5,689 nucleotides of DNA from Terrimesophilobacter sp036565765 (GCF_036565765.1 NZ_DATCXP010000051.1); one strand, 5' to 3'. Counted from the first letter of the stretch, positions 1-5,613 are shown. Notes: generated by a model not told the origin, from the sequence alone. Made by a program: numbers and translations.

Positions 1-579
1 CTGCTCGTCGTCACCGAGCCATGGCCGTCGATGCTGCGCGGCATCTGGGGCGACCCCGAGCGTTTCATCGAGACCTACTGGGACAAGTTCGACTTCGAGG
101 GAACGCCGCAGCGGCGGATGTACCTCGCCGGCGACGGCGCGCGCCTCGACGAGGACGGGGACGTCTGGATCCTCGGACGCGTCGACGACGTCATGAACGT
201 CTCGGGACACCGCCTCTCCACGATGGAGATCGAGTCAGCCCTCGTGTCGCATCCGATCGTCGCCGAGGCCGCGGTCGTCGGCGCGAACGACGAGACGACC
301 GGTCAAGCTGTCGTCGCGTTCGTGATCCTGCGGGCGAAGCAGGCGGATGCGCAGAGTGCTGAGGAGGCGAGCGGGATCCTGCGCGCGCACGTCGCCGAGC
401 AGATCGGGGCGATCGCAAGGCCGCGCCAGATCTTCATCGTCACCGAGCTGCCGAAGACCCGCTCCGGAAAGATCATGCGCCGGCTGCTGCGGGATGTCGC
501 TGAGGGTCGCGAGGTCGGCGACACGACGACGCTCGCGGACACCCAGGTGATGCAGGTCATCACCGACAAGCTCAAGTAA
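1..579 (+). CDS. acs: Acetyl-CoA synthetase (AMP-forming), C-terminal 192 residues
   Basis: This is the 3' end of an acetate–CoA ligase gene that enters from the left edge in frame 1; no start is visible. The enzyme activates acetate with ATP to acetyl-AMP and then forms acetyl-CoA in the cytoplasm. Window residues 42–48 (YLAGDGAR) and 60–72 (GRVDDVMNVSGHR) match the hinge region and the start of the mobile C-terminal domain of Acs. Residues 151–157 (PKTRSGK) carry the catalytic lysine, codon 469–471, which protein acetyltransferases modify in Salmonella and mycobacteria. The tail DTTTLAD, followed by about ten residues before the TAA stop, is typical of the family. The gene converges on the RidA gene across a repeat-filled gap. 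The intact motif makes a functional protein likely, and Acs fits better than a general acyl-CoA ligase because of GDGAR and PKTRSGKIMRR. Confidence 0.95.
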   Translation: MLVVTEPWPSMLRGIWGDPERFIETYWDKFDFEGTPQRRMYLAGDGARLDEDGDVWILGRVDDVMNVSGHRLSTMEIESALVSHPIVAEAAVVGANDETTGQAVVAFVILRAKQADAQSAEEASGILRAHVAEQIGAIARPRQIFIVTELPKTRSGKIMRRLLRDVAEGREVGDTTTLADTQVMQVITDKLK

Positions 580-588
580 CGCGCGGTC

Positions 589-622
589 CCCTTCGAGACG
601 GCCCTGGCGGGCCTCCTCAGGG
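589..622 (-). repeat. Interspersed hairpin repeat, copy A
   Basis: First copy of a short repeat family. The + sense of the unit is defined here as CCGCTCCCTGAGG, a variable core, then TCTCGAAGGG. This copy lies in minus sense ten bases after the acs stop. The ends pair as CCCTGAG with CTC(GA)AGGG, leaving a two-base bulge, and the core forms its own stem GGCCC–GCCA–GGGCC. It could serve as a terminator for acs, although no T-tract follows. Confidence 0.8.
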
Positions 623-626
623 CAAG

Positions 627-662
627 CCTTCGAGGCTCGCAAGCTCGCACCTCAGGGAGCGG
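627..662 (-). repeat. Interspersed hairpin repeat, copy B
   Basis: Minus-sense copy with the complete CTCAGGGAGCGG end. The other end lacks one C and the core is CTCGCAAGCTCGCA, which has almost no internal stem. All 36 bases recur exactly at 5510–5545 (copy G), nearly 5 kb away, so the two copies are recent relatives. Confidence 0.85.
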
Positions 663-672
663 TCATGGGTAG

Positions 673-708
673 CCGTTCCCTGAGGAGGGCGAAGCCCGTC
701 TCGAAGGG
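673..708 (+). repeat. Interspersed hairpin repeat, copy C
   Basis: Plus-sense copy, opposite to its neighbours. It starts CCGTTCCCTGAGG and ends GTCTCGAAGGG. The core stem is GGGC–GAA–GCCC, a different sequence from copies A and D but the same fold. Confidence 0.85.
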
Positions 709-710
709 AT

Positions 711-729
711 CCCTCAGCGACTCTCCGGG
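711..729 (+). repeat. Degenerate fragment of the hairpin repeat
   Basis: The stretch TCAGCGACTCTC followed by GGG resembles the 3' half of copy F (TCAGCGACTGTCTCGAAGGG at 5472–5491) with a short deletion. Nine bases, TCAGCGACT, are identical. It is probably a decayed copy lying between C and D. Confidence 0.45.
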
Positions 730-730
730 C

Positions 731-770
731 CCCTTCGAGACAGCCGCTTCGCGGCTTCCTCAGGGAGCGG
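731..770 (-). repeat. Interspersed hairpin repeat, copy D
   Basis: Full-length minus-sense copy ending nine bases before the RidA stop codon. The outer arms are CCCTTCGAG and CTCAGGGAGCGG. The core contains a perfect six-base stem, AGCCGC with GCGGCT around a three-base loop. Its position at the 3' end of the RidA gene makes it a candidate terminator for that operon. Confidence 0.85.
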
Positions 771-778
771 AGGCCGGA

Positions 779-1240
779 TCAGGCGAACTCGAAGACGAAC
801 TCGATCTCCACCGGGGCGTCGAGCGGCAGCGCCGCGACTCCTACGGCACTGCGGGCGTGCTGGCCGGCGTCACCGAAGATCTCTCCGAGCAGTTCCGATG
901 CTCCATTGATCACGCCGGACTGGCCGGTGAAGGCGGGGTCGGATGCGACGAATCCGACGACCTTCACGACGCGCGTCACGCGGTCGAGCGAGCCGATCGC
1001 CGACCTGGCGGCAGCCAGCCCGTTGAGCACGCAGTTGCGGGCCAGGGCCTTCGCATCTTCCGGGGCGACCTCCGCACCGACCTTGCCGGTAGCGGGGAGC
1101 TCGCCGCCCACCATCGGCAGCTGCCCCGAGGTGAACACGAGGTTGCCGCTCACGACGGCCGGGATGTAGGCCGCGACGGGCTTCGAACCCTCGGGGATCA
1201 CGAGCCCGAGTTCGACGAGGCGGTCATCGAGTTTCGACAT
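779..1240 (-). CDS. RidA family protein (YjgF/YER057c/UK114)
   Basis: Predicted 153-aa cytoplasmic protein. Family members usually hydrolyse reactive enamine/imine intermediates made by PLP enzymes, though the substrate of this longer type is not settled. Residues 22–53 (VAAYIPAVVSGNLVFTSGQL, then the P–G–LPATGKVG stretch) form the conserved N-terminal strand region. The C-terminal block ARSAVGVAALPLDAPVEIE (129–147) contains the arginine (R130) at the place of the catalytic Arg of E. coli RidA. The length exceeds the roughly 130 aa of classical RidA because of an N-terminal extension (DDRLVELGLVIPEGSKP) common in actinobacterial versions. ATG at 1240–1238 is chosen over the adjacent TTG because a good AAGGA Shine-Dalgarno lies nine bases upstream. 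The upstream DUF4177 stop shares a base with this ATG, so translation is probably coupled. Confidence 0.92.
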   Translation of the reverse strand: MSKLDDRLVELGLVIPEGSKPVAAYIPAVVSGNLVFTSGQLPMVGGELPATGKVGAEVAPEDAKALARNCVLNGLAAARSAIGSLDRVTRVVKVVGFVASDPAFTGQSGVINGASELLGEIFGDAGQHARSAVGVAALPLDAPVEIEFVFEFA

Positions 1241-1401
1241 CAAGCTTCTTCCTTCTTCTCACGTTTCAGGTAGGCGACGAGGCCGCCCTCCGGGCCGGTG
1301 ATGACCTGCACCAGCTCCCACCCCTCGTCACCCCAATTGTTGAGGATCGCGGCGGTGTTGTGCACGATCAGGGGCGTCGTCAGGTATTCCCAGCGGGGCA
1401 T
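1240..1401 (-). CDS. Small DUF4177 domain protein
   Basis: A 53-residue protein that begins MPRWEYLTTPLIVHN, continues with the core ILNNWGDEGWELVQV, and ends with a charged, lysine/glutamate-rich tail. The WEY start and the NWG–GWELVQV core are typical of DUF4177 proteins, a family of unknown function. It has no membrane segment or signal peptide. Its stop TGA shares its final A with the RidA start (TGATG), so the two form one transcription and translation unit. The coding region also carries the RidA Shine-Dalgarno in its last codons. A GTG directly before the ATG is a possible alternative start; no clear ribosome binding site precedes either. The family assignment is by recognition of the pattern, and any functional link with RidA is inferred only from coupling. 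Confidence 0.88.
   Translation of the reverse strand: MPRWEYLTTPLIVHNTAAILNNWGDEGWELVQVITGPEGGLVAYLKREKKEEA
1250..1254 (-). promoter_or_regulatory. Ribosome binding site of the RidA gene
   Basis: AAGGA on the minus strand, inside an A/G-rich run (GAGAAGAAGGAAGAAGC) at the end of the DUF4177 gene. It sits nine bases before ATG 1240 and supports that start. Confidence 0.7.
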
Positions 1402-1439
1402 CACGGCATCCGTTCAGGTTTCGCGGGCGCTTCACCCGT

Positions 1440-1453
1440 TACTCTGTATCCTA
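1440..1453 (+). promoter_or_regulatory. Possible -10 element for a leaderless ponA2 transcript
   Basis: TACTCT at 1440–1445 fits the actinobacterial TAnnnT pattern. It ends seven bases before the A of ATG 1453, so transcription could start on the first base of the codon. No Shine-Dalgarno precedes that ATG (the preceding bases are GTATCCT), which agrees with a leaderless mRNA. No convincing -35 is seen. Confidence 0.4.
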
Positions 1454-4017
1454 TGCCTCGCCTCAAATCCTCGACCGGCGGTGTGCTCGGAGCCATCGCC
1501 GGTCTACTTGGTTTCAGCGCCCTCGCGGGAGTTCTCGTCACGGCGCTCGTTGCCCCGACTCTCGCCGTGGCCAGCACGACGGCCAGTTCGTCGATCGGGA
1601 TCTTCGAGGCGCTGCCCGACTACATGACGATCGACCAGCAGTCGCAGCGGAACGTCCTCTGGGGCAAACGCGGTGGCCAGTACGTGAAGTTCGCCGAGAT
1701 CTTCAAGCAGAACCGCGAAGAGGTCGCCTGGGATCAGGTGTCCCCCTATATCAAGGATGCCCTGATCGCCGGTGAGGACCGCCGCTTCTACGAGCACGGT
1801 GGCGTCGACCTCCAGTCGATCGCCCGTGCCGCCGTCGGTTACTTCTCGACCAGCTCGATCCAGAGCGGTGCCTCCACCCTGTCGATGCAGCTCGTGAAGA
1901 ACATCCTCATCATGCGTGCCGTCCAGCTCACGGACAAGGACGCTCGCAACAAGGCGCTCGCCGACGCCCAGGCCCAGTCCCTCGATCGCAAGCTCAAGGA
2001 AGCCAAGATGGCGATCGGGCTGGAGAAGACGTACACCAAGAACGAGATCCTGCTCGCCTACCTGAACATCACCGGGTATGGCGGAACGACTTACGGCATC
2101 GAGGCCGCTGCGCAGCAGTACCTGAGCAAGAGCTCTGCGGACGTCACCCCCGTCGAGGCCGCGAGTCTCATCGCGATCGTGAACGAGCCCCCGAAGCTCG
2201 ATCTGAAGACCCCCGAGCATTACCCGGCGAACAAGATCCGCCGTGACCAGATCCTCGGCAACATGCTGAGCCTGAAGATGATCACCAAGAAGCAGTACGA
2301 CGAGGCCGTGGCAACCAAGATCGAGGACTACGTCAAGCTCACCGAGCCGAGGAACGGCTGCACCTACGCGCTCGACGCGAAATCGTTCTGCGATTACATC
2401 AGGACGAAGGTCAAGGACCTCCCGATGCTGGGCGACACCGCCGACGAGCGCCAGGCGAACTGGGACCGCGGCGGCTACAACGTCTACACCACGATCGACC
2501 TCGACCAGCAGGACAACGCCCAGAAGCAGCTCCAGACCTACGCTCCGAACACGGAGAACCGGTTCAAGCTCGGTGCGGTGGTGTCCTCGGTGCAGGTCGG
2601 AACCGGCCGCATCCTCGTGATGGCGCAGAACAAGCTCTTCGATGACACCGGGAACGGAAACAAGGTCACGACCACGGCCGTCAACTTCAACACGGACAAG
2701 GCCTACGGCGGGTCGACCGGATTCCCGGCCGCATCCACCTACAAGATGTTCACCCTCACCGACTGGTTGATGCAGGGCCACGGTGTGAACGAGGTCGTCA
2801 ATGCGACACCTCAACACTGGAAGCACTTCAGGGCCAGCTGCGCTCCCGATGGCAGTGGCGCCTACGTGTACAACCCGCCATACCGCTCCGCAAACGACGC
2901 GGGCGAAGCGGGCCCGTGGACCGTGGTGCGCGGCACTGCCCGTTCCGTCAACGGCGTGTTCCTGTCGATGGCCGAACAACTCGACCTGTGCGACATCCGC
3001 TCCGTTGCGGAGTCGATGGGTGTGCACCGCGCCGACGGCGAGCCGCTGAAGACCGATGCATCATCCGTCCTCGGCGTCAACGAAGTTGCACCGCTCACGA
3101 TGGCCTCGGCCATCGCCACCATCGGCGGGGGCGGAGTCTATTGCGCCCCGATCGCGATCGACAAGATCGTCGACGCGACCGGTGCCAACATCGGCGGGCA
3201 GAAGGCCGATTGTCGCCAGGCGATCCCCGCGGACGTCGCCGCGGGCGCCGCGTACGCGCTCAAAGCGGTGATGGACGGCGGAGGAACCGGTTCCGCCTCG
3301 AACCCCCATGACGGGGTGCCGCTGATCGGCAAGTCGGGAACTGACGACCAGGCCTGGCACACCTGGGTGGTCAGCGCCAGCACGAAGGTGGCCATGGCCG
3401 TCTGGGTCGGCAACATCGTCGGCCACCAGTCGCTGAGGAGGATCTACGTCAATGGCACCTACGGCGCGGCGATTCGGCACAGTATCGGCCTGAGGGTTCT
3501 CGGGCCGTTGACCGCAAGGTACGGCGGTTCCTCGTTCCCGCAGCCGCCGGCGGGCATGCTGAGCGGCAGCACGATCGCGATTCCGAACATGGTCGGCCAG
3601 AGTCCCGCGTGGGCGAAGGACATGCTCGAGAGCCTCGGCTTCAGCTACGTCGAAGGTGGACCGAAGCCGTCCGACGCCCCTCCCGGCACCGTCGCGTTCA
3701 CCGACCCGGCAGCCGGGACGAAGGTGTCGAAGGGCTACCCGGTCACGGTGTACACGAGTGACGGAAGCCTCTACGTCGGCATGCCGGACCTGATCGGCAA
3801 GTCGCTGCACGACGCGAGGGACGAACTCATCGCGCTCGGGTTCAAGTCGGGCAACATCAACGAGGAGTGGGTGGCCGTCAACAATCCCGCCGATCCCACC
3901 TGCCAGGTGACGGCGACGAACCCGGCGGCCGGCGCGGGAACCTCCAAGGATGCGAAGGTGACCCTCACGATGTCGGCACTCATCAACGGCGAGTCACCAC
4001 CGGGCTGCCACCCGTGA
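1453..4017 (+). CDS. ponA2: Bifunctional class A penicillin-binding protein, PonA2 type, with two PASTA domains
   Basis: Predicted 854-aa membrane-anchored peptidoglycan synthase. Residues 11–40 form one hydrophobic segment; the rest is extracytoplasmic. The glycosyltransferase (GT51) domain covers about 85–270, with catalytic E108 in GEDRRFYEHGGVD and the following GASTLSMQLVKN and EKTYTKNEILLAYLN motifs. The transpeptidase domain covers about 345–690: SxxK is S428-T-Y-K431, SxN is S498-V-N500, and the third motif is K627-S-G-T. PASTA repeats lie at about 707–770 and 774–841, expected to bind muropeptide or lipid II. All eight cysteines are in the extracytoplasmic part. ATG 1453 is preferred over an in-frame GTG at 1360, because the longer form would put 31 residues ahead of the membrane segment and overlap the divergent DUF4177 gene. 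The stop overlaps the next gene by four bases. The ponA2 name rests on domain order and neighbourhood; PonA1-type genes are less likely. Confidence 0.95.
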   Translation: MPRLKSSTGGVLGAIAGLLGFSALAGVLVTALVAPTLAVASTTASSSIGIFEALPDYMTIDQQSQRNVLWGKRGGQYVKFAEIFKQNREEVAWDQVSPYIKDALIAGEDRRFYEHGGVDLQSIARAAVGYFSTSSIQSGASTLSMQLVKNILIMRAVQLTDKDARNKALADAQAQSLDRKLKEAKMAIGLEKTYTKNEILLAYLNITGYGGTTYGIEAAAQQYLSKSSADVTPVEAASLIAIVNEPPKLDLKTPEHYPANKIRRDQILGNMLSLKMITKKQYDEAVATKIEDYVKLTEPRNGCTYALDAKSFCDYIRTKVKDLPMLGDTADERQANWDRGGYNVYTTIDLDQQDNAQKQLQTYAPNTENRFKLGAVVSSVQVGTGRILVMAQNKLFDDTGNGNKVTTTAVNFNTDKAYGGSTGFPAASTYKMFTLTDWLMQGHGVNEVVNATPQHWKHFRASCAPDGSGAYVYNPPYRSANDAGEAGPWTVVRGTARSVNGVFLSMAEQLDLCDIRSVAESMGVHRADGEPLKTDASSVLGVNEVAPLTMASAIATIGGGGVYCAPIAIDKIVDATGANIGGQKADCRQAIPADVAAGAAYALKAVMDGGGTGSASNPHDGVPLIGKSGTDDQAWHTWVVSASTKVAMAVWVGNIVGHQSLRRIYVNGTYGAAIRHSIGLRVLGPLTARYGGSSFPQPPAGMLSGSTIAIPNMVGQSPAWAKDMLESLGFSYVEGGPKPSDAPPGTVAFTDPAAGTKVSKGYPVTVYTSDGSLYVGMPDLIGKSLHDARDELIALGFKSGNINEEWVAVNNPADPTCQVTATNPAAGAGTSKDAKVTLTMSALINGESPPGCHP

Positions 4018-4982
4018 GCCGCGCAGGGGGCGGGAGCGCTGTAGGGACGGCGCTCGCGGTTCTGGGCACCGCTGCTCTCGGCGCGTTCGCCTGGGGTGCG
4101 CTCGTCGAGCGCAACCGGTTCACGGTCCGACGGGAGAGCGTCGCCGTCCTCGATCCCGGCGCGCGCCCGCTGACGGTCCTGCACCTCTCCGACCTGCACA
4201 TGGCTCCCTGGCAGACCGCGAAGCAGGATTGGCTCAGAACTCTCGTGGACTACGAGCCGGACCTCGTCGTCGTGACCGGCGACAGCCTCGGACACGGACG
4301 CGGTCTTGAGGGCGTCAAGCGCGCGCTCGAGCCGCTCCGCGGCATCCCGGGCGTCTTCGTGCACGGATCGAACGACTATTTCGGCCCTGCGCTCAAGAAC
4401 CCGTTCGGTTACTTCAGCGACCGAGACGTCGAGGCGGCCGATCCGGTCAGACTCGACACTGCCGCCCTGGAGGAGTTCTTCGATTCGCTCGGCTGGCTGA
4501 ATCTCAACAACACGGCGCGAGCCATGACGATCAAGGGCTCCCGGCTCGAGTTCCTCGGCGTCAACGACGCCCATCGGGACTGGGACCGCCTCGAGCTCCT
4601 CCCCGGCGCCATGGATGAGATGCGCGAGAACGTCGGCTGGCAGGACGACCGCACCGGACCGGAGCCTGTGACGATCGGTCTCACTCACGCCCCCTACCAG
4701 CGGGTGCTGAACTCCTTTGTCAACTACGGCGCGGACGTGATCTTCGCCGGACACACGCACGGCGGGCAGGTTCGCGTGCCCGGCATCGGTGCGCTCGTGA
4801 CCAATTGCGACCTGCCCCGTGACCAGGCGAGCGGCCTGAGCCTGTGGCATCACGCGCTGAAGGCGGCCTACCTCGAGGTCTCCGCGGGCGTCGGAACGTC
4901 GATTTACGCGCCGGTGCGGTTCGCAAATCCACCAGAGGCTGTCATCGTGACGTTGACCGGCGATGATTTCAGCTATTCTTGA
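4014..4982 (+). CDS. Membrane-anchored metallophosphoesterase
   Basis: Predicted 322-aa calcineurin-like phosphoesterase. Start GTG 4014 overlaps the ponA2 stop (GTGA), so its translation is probably coupled; the open frame extends further upstream only inside ponA2. Residues 9–31 form one hydrophobic anchor. The dinuclear metal motifs follow in order: D60-L-H62 (LHLSDLHM), G89-D90 (VVVTGDS), G-S-N120-D (FVHGSNDYFG), H225 (GLTHAP) and G-H247-T-H249-GGQ. The usual GNH(D/E) block is replaced by GSND. The GHTHGGQ ending and single anchor resemble the YkuE/YaeI-like group, some of which act on membrane-linked phosphate substrates; the substrate here is unknown. Partnership with ponA2 suggests an envelope role, but this is inference. 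No terminator separates it from the tRNA 41 bases downstream. Confidence 0.92.
   Translation: MSRAGGGSAVGTALAVLGTAALGAFAWGALVERNRFTVRRESVAVLDPGARPLTVLHLSDLHMAPWQTAKQDWLRTLVDYEPDLVVVTGDSLGHGRGLEGVKRALEPLRGIPGVFVHGSNDYFGPALKNPFGYFSDRDVEAADPVRLDTAALEEFFDSLGWLNLNNTARAMTIKGSRLEFLGVNDAHRDWDRLELLPGAMDEMRENVGWQDDRTGPEPVTIGLTHAPYQRVLNSFVNYGADVIFAGHTHGGQVRVPGIGALVTNCDLPRDQASGLSLWHHALKAAYLEVSAGVGTSIYAPVRFANPPEAVIVTLTGDDFSYS
4953..4979 (+). promoter_or_regulatory. Possible promoter of the tRNA-Pro gene
   Basis: TTGACC (4953–4958) and TATTCT (4974–4979) lie 15 bases apart inside the last codons of the phosphoesterase gene. They would start transcription about 35–40 bases before the tRNA. The spacing is shorter than the ideal 17, so this is tentative; readthrough from the upstream operon is the alternative. 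Confidence 0.35.
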
Positions 4983-5023
4983 TGAGTTCCAGTTGAACCG
5001 CGAGGTGCGACCGGATGCAGTAT

Positions 5024-5100
<77 letters not shown>

Positions 5101-5103
5101 AAA

Positions 5104-5141
5104 GCGAAAAGGGTCACCGTATGGTGGCCCTTTTCGCGTTT
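5104..5141 (+). terminator. Rho-independent terminator after tRNA-Pro
   Basis: GCGAAAAGGG with CCCTTTTCGC encloses T-CACC/GGTG-G around the tetraloop GTAT, giving a 15-base-pair stem, followed by GTTT. Pairing continues past one A·G mismatch: 5096–5102 (GACCAAA) with 5139–5145 (TTTGGTC), so it reaches into the tRNA 3' end. The minus strand also has TTTT after the stem, so it could work in both directions. Confidence 0.85.
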
Positions 5142-5160
5142 GGTCCGGGTTGAGATACGG

Positions 5161-5216
5161 CACCCACGAGTGGGTGGGCCCACGCCGCCGGTTACGGCGC
5201 GCTGCGCAGCAGCGTG
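5161..5216. other. Dense palindromic block in a gene-free stretch
   Basis: The 256 bases from 5141 to 5396 hold no credible gene. This part contains CACCCAC/GTGGGTG (5161–5176), the perfect palindrome GTGGGCCCAC (5174–5183), and a possible three-way junction. In the junction, CACGC (5181–5185) pairs with GCGTG (5212–5216) around two hairpins, CGCCG–GTTA–CGGCG and GCTGCGCAGC. The function is unknown; it could be a structured RNA, a protein-binding site or element debris. Confidence 0.5.
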
Positions 5217-5227
5217 ACGTCCGTGCG

Positions 5228-5255
5228 GTGGGGACAAATCCCGCTACCCCGACAA
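5228..5255 (+). pseudogene. Copy of the 3' end of tRNA-Pro (T arm and acceptor strand)
   Basis: These 28 bases match tRNA positions 5073–5100 at 25 sites, including 19 identical in a row (CAAATCCCGCTACCCCGAC, 5235–5253). The T-stem pairing survives, but the T-loop TT is changed to GA and CCA to CAA. No matching 5' half is seen, so it cannot be a functional tRNA. It is either a partial duplication or the far end of an integration event. Confidence 0.8.
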
Positions 5256-5258
5256 TGA

Positions 5259-5289
5259 GGACCATCGAGAGCTTGCTCTCGAATGGTCC
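5259..5289. terminator. Terminator-like hairpin after the tRNA copy
   Basis: GGACCAT (5259–5265) pairs with ATGGTCC (5283–5289) and CGAGAGC (5266–5272) with GCTCTCG (5275–5281). The result is a 14-pair stem with one bulged A. No T-tract follows, so termination is uncertain; the placement mirrors the terminator after the real tRNA. Confidence 0.5.
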
Positions 5290-5299
5290 GAAGAGGAGA

Positions 5300-5332
5300 G
5301 GGTAAGAGGCGCGAAGCGCCGAATACCCCGAC
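5300..5332 (+). other. Hairpin with internal G/A loop carrying a tRNA-tail-like sequence
   Basis: GGGTA (5300–5304) pairs with TACCC (5324–5328) around a 3x3 internal loop (AGA opposite GAA) and an inner stem GGCGC–GAA–GCGCC. The sequence TACCCCGAC at 5324–5332 equals tRNA-Pro positions 5090–5098. Nine bases alone could be chance, but the next terminator is related to the tRNA's own. Confidence 0.45.
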
Positions 5333-5335
5333 ACA

Positions 5336-5373
5336 ACACAAAGAGGGCCGCCGTCAGGTGGCCCTCTTTGTGT
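5336..5373. terminator. Second rho-independent terminator, related to the tRNA terminator
   Basis: ACACAAAGAGGGCC pairs with GGCCCTCTTTGTGT, extended inward by three pairs (one G·T) to the loop GTCA, for a 17-pair stem. It shares GGTGGCCCT with the tRNA terminator (5357–5365 and 5123–5131). T-rich sequence on both strands suggests it may act in both directions, protecting the convergent gap. Confidence 0.7.
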
Positions 5374-5396
5374 CCACGAAGCCGCGGGTTATCGGC

Positions 5397-5429
5397 CCGC
5401 TCCCTGAGGAACGAGCGTCTCGATGAGGG
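5397..5429 (+). repeat. Interspersed hairpin repeat, copy E
   Basis: Plus-sense copy starting CCGCTCCCTGAGG. The core forms CGAG–CGT–CTCG, and the right end is diverged (TCTCGATGAGGG instead of TCTCGAAGGG). Confidence 0.65.
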
Positions 5430-5450
5430 CCCGGGGCATCCTGCGGGTCA

Positions 5451-5491
5451 CCGTTCCCTGAGGAAGGAGCGTCAGCGACTGTCTCGAAGGG
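5451..5491 (+). repeat. Interspersed hairpin repeat, copy F
   Basis: Plus-sense copy with both conserved ends (CCGTTCCCTGAGG and GTCTCGAAGGG). The longer core contains TCAGCGACT, also found in the degenerate fragment at 711–729. Confidence 0.8.
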
Positions 5492-5508
5492 AGCACCAGT
5501 GCGTGGCT

Positions 5509-5545
5509 CCCTTCGAGGCTCGCAAGCTCGCACCTCAGGGAGCGG
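5509..5545 (-). repeat. Interspersed hairpin repeat, copy G
   Basis: Minus-sense copy with both ends. Positions 5510–5545 are identical to copy B (627–662). Confidence 0.88.
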
Positions 5546-5553
5546 ATCCCAAA

Positions 5554-5575
5554 GCGCTCGCACCTCAGGGAGCGG
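5554..5575 (-). repeat. Truncated hairpin repeat, copy H
   Basis: Only the CTCGCACCTCAGGGAGCGG half of the unit is present, identical to the corresponding part of copy G and 30 bases after it. The CCCTTCGAG half is missing. Confidence 0.75.
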
Positions 5576-5587
5576 TGACGGTCGTCA

Positions 5588-5608
5588 CACTCGAACCTCA
5601 GGGAGCGG
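5588..5608 (-). repeat. Truncated hairpin repeat, copy I
   Basis: CTCGAACCTCAGGGAGCGG, another half unit in the same sense, 33 bases after copy H. It ends five bases before the stop codon of the edge gene, so these half units lie in that gene's 3' flank. Confidence 0.7.
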
Positions 5609-5613
5609 TACTC

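Noticed and set aside
665..1273. Plus-strand open frame of 202 codons
   Set aside because: It runs through the repeats and antisense to RidA, which has clear family motifs and a Shine-Dalgarno.
1360..1452. Upstream GTG start for the ponA2 gene
   Set aside because: It would overlap the divergent DUF4177 gene and add an unlikely 31-residue extension before the membrane anchor; ATG 1453 is followed directly by a basic residue cluster and the hydrophobic segment.
1504..3027. Long open frame (507 codons) on the minus strand
   Set aside because: It lies antisense to the ponA2 gene, whose catalytic motifs are all present. The product is Val/Arg/Leu-rich without domains, a usual by-product of GC-rich coding sequence.
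3061..4853. Two further long minus-strand open frames (3061–3810 and 3771–4853)
   Set aside because: Both mirror the real ponA2 and phosphoesterase genes and show no recognisable protein features.
5354..5563. Minus-strand open frame of 69 codons
   Set aside because: It is made mostly of repeat copies E–G and part of a terminator, with no protein-like composition.
5397..5608. CRISPR array
   Set aside because: Units occur in both orientations, vary in length and core, and lack regular spacers; they fit interspersed hairpin repeats.
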